Below are positions 1 through 9,926 of a stretch of DNA of 44,180 bases, in pieces (the first letter of the stretch is position 1; each line of letters opens with the position of its first letter). A model generated the notes under the pieces. The model did no database searches. It worked only from the letters and a program-made list of their open reading frames with translations, and had not been told where the DNA came from. Source of the stretch: a virus; the IMG/VR virus record IMGVR_UViG_3300025769_000230, positions 1 through 44,180 of that record; one strand, written 5' to 3'. The position numbers and the translations under genes were made by a program.

Positions 1-3000
1 CGTAAGTTCTTGAGATTGTACAACCCAACTACAGGTAAAGGTGGTGTAGCGTCATTCACCGGAATAGCAAGTAGCACATTCACAGGATGTGTAGGAGATA
101 CTGACTTCCAAGAAATAATTAAGGGTGATATATCTTCTTACAAAGTAGTCCCATCTTACTACATACCTGCTGGTTCTACTCGATTCTTTGCAGCACGAAG
201 ATTGCGTGACCACGCTGAGGTAAGCGGTAACAGCCCCGATACAGCCCATACTCTATACTTTAGAGGTGCTACAGAAGAAGTACCAAAGACACTCTTTAGA
301 AGAACAAGATTATCACCATTGGCTGCACCTCGTATGGGTCATCACTTCGTAAACCCAACTATGGCAGTGTTACCCGGACATTGGGCACATCCTGCATATC
401 AAGGACTTTACAATAAGCATTTAGCAATAAGGTCTGCAACTCTAAATTCTGAAGAAAAGGCATTAATGAAAGAGCAAGATTTAGACCATATAAAAAATGA
501 CATCAGTAGCACACTAACAAACAAATTACACGGATATGATACCCTTCATAGATTTGGTGCATTGAATGCTACCCCAAGTGGACCGAGTGATGTTCACGGC
601 GGGGCATTTACTTTGATGTTTGAAACTAAGATTAAGACCGATGGGTATGGTGTACTTGCGTCTGAAGGTCAAGCAGGTGTAGTAAATGCCGCAGGTGGAC
701 ATACTGTAGTGCTTGAGGCTGCTGCTAACTACACACTAGACAACCACTTCCCCGACCCTTCAGAAGTTGGCGCATATCAGATTGTTATACAACCTAACGT
801 ATTCAAATCTCAAATGTTGGGTTTCCATGCAAACGGTCCTGCTGATGATGTGCCCGATGGAACAGTCAATGAGTTAACAAGTCAACAAGTAGCACTTGTC
901 ATAGGTATTAGAGAATCTGATAGCGCAACAGGTGGGCTAGGACTTGTATTGGCTGAAGCAACTATGGCTGATGTAAGAGGATGTGAGATATTCATTAACG
1001 AAATTATGATTGACCACGACCCCGACCATATGAGTCAATTTACAAATATACCACCGTTGATGACTTACAATCCATTAGGAGTACAATCTACCGAATCACC
1101 GGCGTTTGTAAAGAACTCATTACCATATCAACCACAAATGTTCGTAAAGGCTACACCCGGTTATACTACTAACATACCGTGGTGGAGTATCACACATAGA
1201 TACGGCCCCGACCATTCTCAAGCAACATCGTTTAGACATCTAAGCCACCATAGATTCGATAACTACTATGAGTTTATACGAGCAGGTGCAGGTAGCATAG
1301 GATGTCAAATTACGCTTGCTGGTTACCCAAGTACACACCCCGACATTTATCATGAGATTCTTGAAAATGTAAGTTTGAATCCTGTATGTACTGTAGTATC
1401 TGTAGCGGCTACAACTATCACGGTAGACGATGCAAGAGGCTTCCCAATGGTGCCTTACTACGGTAACAAATTAGAGTACACCGATGCAAGCGGAATAAGA
1501 CGCACTCATGATTACACTGAGCGTAGTGGATATGATTTATCCAATATGAATAAACCAAAGCAATTCACTATCACAACAAATACTAATTTCACGAGTAATT
1601 TAACTGCTGGTACAAAATTGCGTTTAACTCGTGCTTATGATTTCAGACCATCGGGTAGTATCTTTACTGATTCTAAATCTAGTATGGTAACAAGAATTTT
1701 ACCGCAGATGCTACAAGGTAGCAGAGATACTAACAGCCTACACATGGCTGATGCATTCTTATGCCTGTGGCACCCTAATCTTGGTCGCCCACATACTTTC
1801 TATTCTGATTCAAGTCGTACATGGTTATCCCCTACACTAGATAGAGCAGTAGACAAGAAACCATTGAACAGTATGCCCGAACACTTTGAAACAATACACT
1901 ACCATGAGTCTACTTACTACGCAAGTATGGGTCCATTTGGTCTACAAAGAAAGACACCTCGCCCACCTCATAAATACAAGAACAGTAGCAACACAGCAAT
2001 TACTTTCACGTCTAAACATTCGGGAAGTGTAATGAATGTCAATACCACGACAGGATTGACAGGTACCCCTACCATAATGGTAGATGGTGTGGTTTTCACT
2101 GTAGCGAGTTTTACAGCGAGTCCAGCCCGTATAACTGTGAATGAAACAATACCGGATAATCTCACTGCTGGTGTAAACATTCTGCTCAGTGCTGATGGTA
2201 CAATGATAACCGCTAATGATATGGAAGGCTCGTTAGCATCTGTAGATGGAGGTACGATTCAACAATTCTTCATACAAGGTGGTAGAGCATTAACAGGAGA
2301 TGCAAACTCTGACAACATGCTAAACCACTTTTGGCCTTGTGGCTCTCGTGGTGGGCCACTTGTCAGTAGACTTGATGGGTATGGGTATGTGTCTACTTCG
2401 TGGGACTATCCGAGAGACTACACATTCGATGCACCTGTTTGGGTAGATGACGATGATAACGGGTCTTACACAGTAAGTAGCGGTATTAGTAAAACTAACT
2501 ACAGTAGTATATCTAATCCAACTCGTGTTAGACCATTTGGTTACAGATTTGGATTGCGACAACCATACAACAAACCACAGTGGTCTACTTATGGTTTAAG
2601 GGCACTAAGAGAAACCGCTATCACAGCAACTAATGCATCAGTGAGTTATCAACACGGCCCACTTGTACAAAGAGAAACGCAGACTTGGACATACGCTGGT
2701 GGTTCAGCCGGTGCATCTAACCCTGCATATCCTAACACATATGTCGGTATAATGGAAAGACAAACTAACTTTAGTGGTATGTTAGGTGTGGACATTCCCG
2801 AAAGACAAGTGCGTTACAGTGACGGTATGAGAGTTACACGACCATTCGGTTGTCCTGTACGCACACTAAGAAACGCATCTACTGTAGTAAGAGAATGGTG
2901 GGGCGAAGGAAACGGTAAGGGTATCTACAACATTGACGATGCACTAAGATACTACATTGTAGATTGGTGGGGTAATACTCGTGGTGAAGATGTACGCAGA

Positions 3001-4713
3001 TTCCCTGTTCGTGGGTTTGGTATCAAACCTGCATGGGACAGTGCTGATGTTTACGAGTATGACAGAACTAATGATAGAACTCCTTACCAACGTCTGTACA
3101 ATGACGGCTCACCAATTGTAAACGGTAAGGGTATCATAGACAATTCGGGAGATGTAAGTGTATCAAGCGGGTTTACTATTCCTAAGTATGGTGGTAGACT
3201 AAACAACAATAACAACAACAGTTCTACAACATTAGTTGACGTATTCTTACCAACCAATGCACAGAGAGTTGGTGATAGTGGTAGAGGTTACGGTGTAAGA
3301 TACCCTACTGCATTCAATGAAGATTTACTAACAGACATAGATGAGCCTATCCATACAACAGGTGTAGTCTTGTCTCACCACACAGCAGAACCTAACATGA
3401 ATGATGGTTACATTAGAGCAAGAGATGACGTACTACAAAGTGATGAAGTACCCCGTGGTATAAGTGCTAGACTAGATATTGCTGAAGACGGACTATTGAA
3501 ACCCGATGCTGTAGTAAGCGACAGAATAGAAACAGTCAGTGGTGACTCGCCACACAAAGACGCTATCAGCAGAAGTAGTCCTCGTATTGGATTAGACACA
3601 GAAAACATTGAGGGTGTAGATGAGAACATGATAATCATTAACACCGAAGCACACAGTCTCCACACTGACAGAAACGTGGGACAGCGTGTAGTTCTACACG
3701 GCGGTATGCAGACAGGTTCTCAGACTCTAGGTGACTATGACCTCACTGCACTAAACTTCGGTGGACAGCCGCAAGGTGGTGTGATTAGACTAAGCCATAC
3801 GTCAAATTTCAATCCTCTTGGTGGTACATTCCTTGCTGAAACACGCAACTTCGTATCTCCTATTGATGACAGCAATTGGGGTGGGTTTACTGATGCTACA
3901 TGTGACTACAACAATGACCCTACTATCACTATGGATTCTACTGCAAAGTTAGTTGTAGGCATGACAGTAACCGGTACAGGTATTCCAGCAGGTGCCACTG
4001 TATCTTCAATTACTGATGCTACTACATTTGAGTTATCAGCCTCAACTACCGGTGGCTCAGTAACCAATGGTACTCTGAGTTTCGGACCGCCTGTAGGAAT
4101 GGGAAGCAACCCCTATGCTACCAGCGTATTTACAACTGCCGGTAAGAGAGCCAACATCACTGATAAGAAAATCACATACATGTTGCGCCCTATTCGATTA
4201 CTAGACAAGCAACACGCTGAGATGTTTAGGTCGAACTCTAACCTACACTCTTCTTCACCACAGTACGGTAGTAACTACTTCGGTGCTACGGCAGGTGGTA
4301 AGTATGGATTGTATCTTTACGAAGTAGAAAACGGAAGGGCGACAAGCGGAGGCATATACATGCGAAGCACCAGCCCCGACTCCAACCCACCGTATGCCCC
4401 TGCATATCACATGGACATATCAGCAAGTGACACTGTACCAATCAGTAAGGGTCCAAAGATTAAGGGTACAGAGGTTACAACTTTCGATAAGACATTGTTA
4501 GACAATGAGGTAACTCGTGTAATAATTAGCGAAAATTCACTACAGCATCATCGTGCCGATGCCCCTCGTAGAAGGTCACACGAAGAAGGAGATGTAAAAG
4601 AATTAAGGATGGATTATTCTGTTCAACCTAGATTCTCTCAGTCTCTCCATCAAAAGGGACATAAAGGCGATGTAACCTACAATAGTTCGGACCATAGCGG
4701 TGATGCGGCATGA
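1..4713 (+). CDS. Very large virion protein (tail/baseplate/fibre type), 5' partial
   Basis: The reading frame is open to the first base of the window (codons CGT AAG TTC precede the first TTG), so the true start lies upstream and at least 1570 residues are visible. The protein is rich in Gly, Thr, Ser, Asn and Tyr, without a membrane segment or an enzymatic motif that I recognise. Around residues 1290-1360 is a beta-rich block with the pattern GMTVTGTGIPAGATVSSI, which is common in structural proteins of marine tailed phages. An Asn-rich stretch lies near residue 1065. It ends in an ATGA overlap with the next gene and heads the late module, upstream of tail-hub and fibre genes. A virion role is inferred from composition and position; the exact part of the particle is unknown. 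Confidence 0.6.
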   Translation, partial: RKFLRLYNPTTGKGGVASFTGIASSTFTGCVGDTDFQEIIKGDISSYKVVPSYYIPAGSTRFFAARRLRDHAEVSGNSPDTAHTLYFRGATEEVPKTLFRRTRLSPLAAPRMGHHFVNPTMAVLPGHWAHPAYQGLYNKHLAIRSATLNSEEKALMKEQDLDHIKNDISSTLTNKLHGYDTLHRFGALNATPSGPSDVHGGAFTLMFETKIKTDGYGVLASEGQAGVVNAAGGHTVVLEAAANYTLDNHFPDPSEVGAYQIVIQPNVFKSQMLGFHANGPADDVPDGTVNELTSQQVALVIGIRESDSATGGLGLVLAEATMADVRGCEIFINEIMIDHDPDHMSQFTNIPPLMTYNPLGVQSTESPAFVKNSLPYQPQMFVKATPGYTTNIPWWSITHRYGPDHSQATSFRHLSHHRFDNYYEFIRAGAGSIGCQITLAGYPSTHPDIYHEILENVSLNPVCTVVSVAATTITVDDARGFPMVPYYGNKLEYTDASGIRRTHDYTERSGYDLSNMNKPKQFTITTNTNFTSNLTAGTKLRLTRAYDFRPSGSIFTDSKSSMVTRILPQMLQGSRDTNSLHMADAFLCLWHPNLGRPHTFYSDSSRTWLSPTLDRAVDKKPLNSMPEHFETIHYHESTYYASMGPFGLQRKTPRPPHKYKNSSNTAITFTSKHSGSVMNVNTTTGLTGTPTIMVDGVVFTVASFTASPARITVNETIPDNLTAGVNILLSADGTMITANDMEGSLASVDGGTIQQFFIQGGRALTGDANSDNMLNHFWPCGSRGGPLVSRLDGYGYVSTSWDYPRDYTFDAPVWVDDDDNGSYTVSSGISKTNYSSISNPTRVRPFGYRFGLRQPYNKPQWSTYGLRALRETAITATNASVSYQHGPLVQRETQTWTYAGGSAGASNPAYPNTYVGIMERQTNFSGMLGVDIPERQVRYSDGMRVTRPFGCPVRTLRNASTVVREWWGEGNGKGIYNIDDALRYYIVDWWGNTRGEDVRRFPVRGFGIKPAWDSADVYEYDRTNDRTPYQRLYNDGSPIVNGKGIIDNSGDVSVSSGFTIPKYGGRLNNNNNNSSTTLVDVFLPTNAQRVGDSGRGYGVRYPTAFNEDLLTDIDEPIHTTGVVLSHHTAEPNMNDGYIRARDDVLQSDEVPRGISARLDIAEDGLLKPDAVVSDRIETVSGDSPHKDAISRSSPRIGLDTENIEGVDENMIIINTEAHSLHTDRNVGQRVVLHGGMQTGSQTLGDYDLTALNFGGQPQGGVIRLSHTSNFNPLGGTFLAETRNFVSPIDDSNWGGFTDATCDYNNDPTITMDSTAKLVVGMTVTGTGIPAGATVSSITDATTFELSASTTGGSVTNGTLSFGPPVGMGSNPYATSVFTTAGKRANITDKKITYMLRPIRLLDKQHAEMFRSNSNLHSSSPQYGSNYFGATAGGKYGLYLYEVENGRATSGGIYMRSTSPDSNPPYAPAYHMDISASDTVPISKGPKIKGTEVTTFDKTLLDNEVTRVIISENSLQHHRADAPRRRSHEEGDVKELRMDYSVQPRFSQSLHQKGHKGDVTYNSSDHSGDAA

Positions 4714-5540
4714 TTAGTGTAAAGGTGTATGAGGTAGGCCCAAGAGATGGATTACAGTCGTTAGGATATACTGTAGATACGGAGACAAAGAGACAACTTA
4801 TCCAATCTCTTTATGATGCAGGTATAGAGACAGTAGAAGAGACATCTTTTGTTCATCCTAAACTTGTACCTAACATGGCAGATGCAGAAAAAGTATTCAC
4901 CGGCAAAGGTTCAGCACTTGTCCTTAACAAGCGTGGATATGAAAGAGCGAAGGCAGCAGGTGTAGAAAAATTCAACATTGTGCTATCCCCCTGTGAAACT
5001 TTCAATATGAAGAATATGAATGCTAGACACGATGAATTAGTATTACGATACAGGACTTTCATGTTGAATGTACCAAAAGAAAATGTAAGAGTGTATATCT
5101 CTATGGCTTTTGGTTCACCGTATAGTGGTCTTACATCTGACAATCAAATTATCAAATGCATTCGTGATGCAAAAATGTTTGGTGACACAGTAGTATTTGC
5201 TGACACTGTAGGGTGTGCAGATAGATTACAGATTGGAACATGGGCTGACTATGCACACAAAGAAGGCTTGAACGTAGCGTTACATCTACATCATAAGGGA
5301 GATGAGAGTAACCCACTATCTATGATAAGAGCAGGTATATTCTCCGGTATTACAGAGTTTGATACCAGCATAGGAGGATTAGGAGGTTGTCCTTTTGTAG
5401 AAGACAGTGGTGCTAATTTAGCCACTGAAACCCTTGTCAGACATCTAAAGGCATGGGGAGTGCATTGTGATGTTGATGAAGATAAACTCCAACAGGCACT
5501 AAAAATTACTCGTAAAATAAAAAGTGGGGCGACGGCGTGA
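4710..5540 (+). CDS. HMG-CoA lyase homologue (DRE-TIM metallolyase)
   Basis: Members of this family cleave 3-hydroxy-3-methylglutaryl-CoA to acetyl-CoA and acetoacetate in a TIM barrel with a divalent metal. The signature EVGPRDGLQ (residues 8-16) carries the catalytic Arg12 and metal-binding Asp13. VEETSFVHPKLVP (42-54) supplies Glu43, HLHH (192-195) supplies the two metal-ligand His (192, 194), GLGGCPF (223-229) supplies the catalytic Cys227, and Asn236 lies in the ANLATE segment. FGSPYSG (134-140) also matches the family. All key residues I could align are present, so it is probably active. At 276 residues it is slightly shorter than the usual ~300. It overlaps both neighbours by 4 bases (ATGA at the start, GTGA at the end), so it is cotranslated with virion genes. 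A metabolic enzyme in this place is odd. A related lyase or synthase activity cannot be excluded. Confidence 0.88.
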   Translation: MISVKVYEVGPRDGLQSLGYTVDTETKRQLIQSLYDAGIETVEETSFVHPKLVPNMADAEKVFTGKGSALVLNKRGYERAKAAGVEKFNIVLSPCETFNMKNMNARHDELVLRYRTFMLNVPKENVRVYISMAFGSPYSGLTSDNQIIKCIRDAKMFGDTVVFADTVGCADRLQIGTWADYAHKEGLNVALHLHHKGDESNPLSMIRAGIFSGITEFDTSIGGLGGCPFVEDSGANLATETLVRHLKAWGVHCDVDEDKLQQALKITRKIKSGATA

Positions 5541-6952
5541 CAGTAATCAAGAATACCGCAACGGGTCGTTACAGCACTGATGCTGATGAAATTATGACCC
5601 ATGTAAGAAAGCCGGTATTTGTTGATAACGCTGTACACCATGCCCGTTTATCACTACAAAAGAGTAACAAGGCTAAGGTGATTATTGAGAAAAACAATAC
5701 TCGTACATTGCAGGTTATGCCTCAGAGAGCATATCAACTTTTGGAAGGCGAATCGTATGTTCAACTCACCCATGTAAACAAACCGGGTCACTCTAGTCTT
5801 AATGCACCATTCTTTAACGATGATGTAATTTCATCTACCAATACACCTATGCTATTGTATAATACTGAATCGGGTAGCCAGCGATTACTACCTTCTACCA
5901 TAGATACATCATCTTATGGTGTCAAAGCGAATCTAAGAAACATGAAAGCCAAGACGCTAGACAGCATAGGGTTTACAGGTAATACAGTTAAGTTAGGACA
6001 GCCTATAGACGTAGGACTTCGTACTTCTGACTTGGCTGTAAGGTTGGGTGAATCAATAGATAGCGGTGCTACCAGCGTAAATATTTCAAGAGCAAAGAAC
6101 GTCACAGCATCCTCAGCCCGTAAGCATAGCAAACGCTTCGTAGGTCAAGACTTTAACAACATGAATTTAATGACAGCACTGAGATTCCTTAGTAGACATG
6201 ATAGTAGAATGGTGCTACTAGATAGGTTTGGTAATCTATTGTATATACCAATTACATTTAGCGAGTCTAACTTTGATGTTGATGGTAACTTTAGAACAGG
6301 TGCAAGAACAGAAAACCCTGTAGATAACATACCAAACAGAGTTACTGTACAAGGTCTACCTCTAGCACTTAACGACTTAGTAATAGTAACTGTAGATGAT
6401 GTGGAAGGGCAAGTAGAAGAAGTAAGAGAAGATTCTGCACCAATAATGGACAGTACAGTAAGAACTACTAACGCAGCACGAAGAGTTGCAAGACAGATGC
6501 TAAAGTCACGTTCATTGATTCAAGGGTCTATAACAAGCGAAGGTCACCCCGGTATCATAGGATTAAGACCCGGCATGGTCATAAAATATAGTGGTGAAAA
6601 TAAAGTTGTTACCGAGGTAAAACACATGCCAATCAGAAACATGAGTGACATATCTTTGCTAAACCTAGATACAGGTATAGAAGGTATTCTACAAGGTATA
6701 TCTGAAGGTTCTACTGTGGGTGCTAACGAGACTAACCCTGCGACATATGTACAGGTAGTAGAACAAAACTTGGCATTGTTTGGTAAGATAGAATTGCGTA
6801 TCAGTACAAGTGTTACCTCTCGTGGTGTATTTAATACAGCATACCTTATCGGCGGTGTGAAGGGTACTCAAGATAGAGGTAAGATAGGTAAGGCCGATGG
6901 TCTACCTATTGGTGGTAGTAAGACAAGAAGGGGGCGATTATATTCCGGTTAG
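5537..6952 (+). CDS. Putative tail hub / baseplate protein
   Basis: The start is the GTG in the GTGA overlap with the lyase gene. The 471-residue product shows the layout of tail-hub proteins related to phage late-control gpD and T4 gp27: a mid-region with LMTALRFLSRHDSRMVLLDRFGNLLYIP (about residues 214-240), then NRVTVQG, then an Arg-rich helix with repeated Ala/Arg. After that comes GSITSEGHPGIIGLRPGMVI (about 332-351), which resembles the lrpGdvi turn that precedes the last domain in hub proteins. No signal peptide or membrane helix is seen. Its position between a huge virion protein and a tail fibre supports a baseplate or hub role. The assignment is from pattern only and needs profile or structure comparison. 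Confidence 0.5.
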   Translation: MTVIKNTATGRYSTDADEIMTHVRKPVFVDNAVHHARLSLQKSNKAKVIIEKNNTRTLQVMPQRAYQLLEGESYVQLTHVNKPGHSSLNAPFFNDDVISSTNTPMLLYNTESGSQRLLPSTIDTSSYGVKANLRNMKAKTLDSIGFTGNTVKLGQPIDVGLRTSDLAVRLGESIDSGATSVNISRAKNVTASSARKHSKRFVGQDFNNMNLMTALRFLSRHDSRMVLLDRFGNLLYIPITFSESNFDVDGNFRTGARTENPVDNIPNRVTVQGLPLALNDLVIVTVDDVEGQVEEVREDSAPIMDSTVRTTNAARRVARQMLKSRSLIQGSITSEGHPGIIGLRPGMVIKYSGENKVVTEVKHMPIRNMSDISLLNLDTGIEGILQGISEGSTVGANETNPATYVQVVEQNLALFGKIELRISTSVTSRGVFNTAYLIGGVKGTQDRGKIGKADGLPIGGSKTRRGRLYSG

Positions 6953-7286
6953 TGATTACATAAAGAGACTACTGCTTGAGACATTGGCAGATAACATCAA
7001 CGAAGTCATCTTAGGTTTCGATGGTACACCTGCTACAAGTGATGACGGTTCAGCAGGTCGCCCTGCTATTACTCTAGTACCGTCTGTCACCATAGTAGAT
7101 GAAACATCACTATTGGTCGAAGTAACACTACCATATACAGAATCCTTTACTGATAAAATAAGAGAGGTGTATGTACAGTTTCGTGACACTGATGAGTTTA
7201 CACCTGTGGCGAGATACACAATTAGTCCAATTACTAAATCGAATACAAATGAATTACTTATTCAAATAGCAATAGAGGTGGCATAA
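6897..7286 (+). CDS. Small structural-module protein, unknown
   Basis: The first ATG (6897) lies inside the preceding gene and gives 129 residues. The segment before about residue 16 is probably not translated, or the overlap is long: a purine-rich AAGAAGGGGG at 6926-6935 could be a ribosome site for a rare ATT start at 6942. The body, from SDYIKRLLLETLADNINEVILG onward, is a short helix followed by beta-rich sequence ending in LLIQIAIEVA. I do not recognise a family. It sits between the hub-like and fibre genes, and its stop codon TAA shares one base with the ATG of the next gene. A small baseplate or adaptor role is possible but is only inferred from position. Confidence 0.55.
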   Translation: MVYLLVVVRQEGGDYIPVSDYIKRLLLETLADNINEVILGFDGTPATSDDGSAGRPAITLVPSVTIVDETSLLVEVTLPYTESFTDKIREVYVQFRDTDEFTPVARYTISPITKSNTNELLIQIAIEVA

Positions 7287-9493
7287 TGACAGGCAATCCG
7301 TTATCGGGACATACAAAAGCGAATGAATCTACAATGGCTGGTACAGCCACGTTTACAGATGGACTAACAGATGGTGACCATATTCAAAGTCCCACCCTAA
7401 CTAATTACTTAGAAGGATTACACGGTAATGGTATATTGTTAGAAGAAGATACAGCCTATGGTGCTACCAATAGAAACGTGCCCGAAGATTTACCGGGTGT
7501 GGTAGAACAGAATACTAATTCAGATAGGATTAGAGTAACGGGTGGCACTGCTGTTATTGATGGTGTACCATTCCAATTCGCAGGTGGCCCCGGCTCTCAC
7601 ATTGATATTGATTTAACAACTACAAGTCCTAACAGAAGAGCAACATACTCAGCATTAACATCCGGTCAAGAGGCATTGGTGGTAGTTTATGTATCTACCA
7701 AAGACTCTGAAGGCGGGTCGGCTGTAAATAATGTACAGTGGGAGATGGGTACTGCAATTACTACAGCAACTAACGCATACCCTACCACCCCTTCGGCTTT
7801 TCTTAATGACCCAAAGGCTGCTACCGGTTTAGCAACTGATAGCACATCTTTCCAATCTGTAGTGCTGGCAGTTCTTAGAGTGGTTTACAGTGCAAGTGCC
7901 CCCGGTGATTTGAAAATATCAGTCACAGAAAGTAATGACAAGAGGGTATTCATTAGACCATCTCCTATCTATCTGACATCGGTTACTGATGGTATAGTAG
8001 GTGCAACTACTGCTATTGATAGTCATAGTGAAATTGACTCGGCATTAATTACAGGTTCTACAGGTGATTTAGCAGGTAGTCGTTTGGGTGCATTGTGGCA
8101 ATCATATAATGCCGATGGTGATACGATATTGTATTACTCGTCAAAGGATTCGGGAGGTACAAGACATACCCATGTACTAGGACCGGTAGGATATGTAACT
8201 AAGTCACCAAGTGCCACTACGACTTTCACTTTCAATGAGGGACAAGTCTTCGTACTCAATCCTTCAACTGCTATGCAATTCAATCCTAGCGGTACATTCC
8301 CGTTAGGACATTTGGTGTATGTAACTAATGAAGCAGCACATGGTACTAACGGAGTAACATTCGATAATGCTGGTATAGGTATTGTATTATTAGGAAAAGA
8401 ATCGGGGGTATTCGTTTACACCGGTAGTGCGTGGAAGAACGTGATGTTAGCAAGCGGTGCTGTGTCACCTAATGGTCATGGTGCTTCCGGTAACGTACAA
8501 CTATCAGATGGTGCTGGTGGATTTACAAGTGATAATAATCTTAATTTTGACACAGGCACAGATGCTCTTACCGTAAACGATTTGAAAATATCTAGTAGTT
8601 CAAACAATGTAATCATTGAAAATGTAACTTCAAATAAAGACATCATTTTCCAAATAAATGATAATGGTGTTACAACTGAAGTAATGCGTATTGACGGTTC
8701 AACTGCAAGAGTAGGTATGGGAACTACTGCTGCAAGCGCAACTCTACATTTAAAATCATCAACATCAAATCAACCCGAAATACGATTAGAAAACACAAAT
8801 GCCGATACTCAAGAGGCAGTTCTTAGATTTGTGAAAAATACTGCGTCACCTGCTGCCGGTGATGATTTAGGTATAATTAGATTTGAGGGTGAAGATACTA
8901 ACGGTGATAATAACCTATATGCTTATCTTATGGCTCAAATGGTTGACCCAACAAATGGTCAAGAAGCAGGAGAGTTCTTTTTCCATGTCAAACATCAAGG
9001 GCTAACTAACGCAGTAAATGTGTTTGGTATTTCCGGTAGTGCTACAGGTGATGGTGAAATTGTAGTGAATGATGGTGGAAGAAGTGATTTTAACTTCAGA
9101 GTAGAAGGAGATACTGAGCAACATTTACTATTTACTGATGCTGCTAATGATAGAGTAGCAATAGGTCATAGTGGCCCTACTGCTATGCTTGATATAGAAA
9201 CAGGTGGAACTTTTAGAAATACAAGATTGCTTACTGTATCGGTATCAGCAAGCACTACTCTAACGGAATCAGCACACGCTGGAAGGTACAATATATGTGC
9301 AGGAAACATAACATTACCTTCAACTTCAACTGCTGGTGAACATTATGCAATTCTAAATACAACAGGCGGTGACATCACCATTGGTCGTAATGGAAATAAT
9401 ATCAATGGCGCAGGTTCAGACTTTACTTTAGGAACTTTCAAAGCAGCAACTTGTATTGCTATTGGTTCTAATAATTGGATGGTAGTTGGTTGA
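7286..9493 (+). CDS. Tail fibre / receptor-binding type protein
   Basis: The start ATG overlaps the previous stop by one base (TAATG). The 735-residue protein begins with a short Gly/Thr-rich segment and a section with VTGGTAVIDGVPFQFAGG (about residues 86-103). It continues with long beta-rich repeats. Residues about 480-650 hold the pattern LHLKSSTSNQPEIRLENTN, then RFVKNT..., GIIRFEGED, FRVEGDTEQHLLFTDA and DRVAIG. This pattern is typical of tail fibres and tail spikes of marine phages. The end, ITIGRNGNNINGAGSDFTLG, resembles a fibre tip with short strands. It would bind the host surface during attachment. No enzymatic motif is seen. Confidence 0.7.
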   Translation: MTGNPLSGHTKANESTMAGTATFTDGLTDGDHIQSPTLTNYLEGLHGNGILLEEDTAYGATNRNVPEDLPGVVEQNTNSDRIRVTGGTAVIDGVPFQFAGGPGSHIDIDLTTTSPNRRATYSALTSGQEALVVVYVSTKDSEGGSAVNNVQWEMGTAITTATNAYPTTPSAFLNDPKAATGLATDSTSFQSVVLAVLRVVYSASAPGDLKISVTESNDKRVFIRPSPIYLTSVTDGIVGATTAIDSHSEIDSALITGSTGDLAGSRLGALWQSYNADGDTILYYSSKDSGGTRHTHVLGPVGYVTKSPSATTTFTFNEGQVFVLNPSTAMQFNPSGTFPLGHLVYVTNEAAHGTNGVTFDNAGIGIVLLGKESGVFVYTGSAWKNVMLASGAVSPNGHGASGNVQLSDGAGGFTSDNNLNFDTGTDALTVNDLKISSSSNNVIIENVTSNKDIIFQINDNGVTTEVMRIDGSTARVGMGTTAASATLHLKSSTSNQPEIRLENTNADTQEAVLRFVKNTASPAAGDDLGIIRFEGEDTNGDNNLYAYLMAQMVDPTNGQEAGEFFFHVKHQGLTNAVNVFGISGSATGDGEIVVNDGGRSDFNFRVEGDTEQHLLFTDAANDRVAIGHSGPTAMLDIETGGTFRNTRLLTVSVSASTTLTESAHAGRYNICAGNITLPSTSTAGEHYAILNTTGGDITIGRNGNNINGAGSDFTLGTFKAATCIAIGSNNWMVVG

Positions 9494-9494
9494 T

Positions 9495-9926
9495 ATGTAT
9501 ATTGCTTTAATGGGTTGCGCTCAACAGGGTTCTGCTGCACCTTTAGCAGCCACAATTGATGGTGCATCTTTATCTGATACTGCTGTTGAAGTAGGCCCCG
9601 CTACAGGTTCAGTTGTTACTTTCACTACGGCATCGGGGGCACTGAGTGCTACTGTAGTCGCAACGGGAGGAAGTGGTAGTTACACTTACTCTTGGTCGGT
9701 ATTAGCAAAGACTTTGGATGATTCAGATACAGGTAATAGATTTTCTATTAACAACGGAGGAACAACCACTAATGCAACTTACAATTCACTAACCATTGAT
9801 GGTGCAAGACCCGCAAGTGCTGGCCTCCCATTCGTAGGTGAATTTTTGATTAGGTGTGCAGTAAATGATGGTTCTTCCACCTTTAACGTAGATTTACCAT
9901 TTACAATACTTGGAGAATCGGTTTGA
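9495..9926 (+). CDS. Small Ig/PKD-like surface protein
   Basis: ATG 9495 is preferred; a TTG at 9486 lies in the same frame and would add three residues. Both overlap or abut the end of the fibre gene (stop 9491-9493). The 143-residue product starts with MYIALMGCAQQGSAAP, a short hydrophobic stretch with a Cys, and continues with SATVVATGGSGSYTYSWSV, which resembles the strand pattern of PKD/Ig-like folds. It ends in AVNDGSSTFNVDLPFTILG. It is the last gene of the late module. It may decorate the virion or a fibre; the N-terminal LMGC could be read as a lipobox, but no signal-peptide positive charge precedes it. Function unknown. Confidence 0.6.
   Translation: MYIALMGCAQQGSAAPLAATIDGASLSDTAVEVGPATGSVVTFTTASGALSATVVATGGSGSYTYSWSVLAKTLDDSDTGNRFSINNGGTTTNATYNSLTIDGARPASAGLPFVGEFLIRCAVNDGSSTFNVDLPFTILGESV

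Noticed and set aside
10-12. TTG at position 10 as start of the first large gene
   Set aside because: The frame is open up to the first base of the window, so this is only the first permitted codon after an artificial edge; the gene is 5' partial.
5524-5545. The junction GGGGCGACGGCGTGA before the hub gene as another copy of the minus-strand junction repeat
   Set aside because: It shares only GACGGCGTGA, lies on the other strand in a different module and encodes GATA instead of VEVTA, so chance or common ribosome-site constraint is enough.
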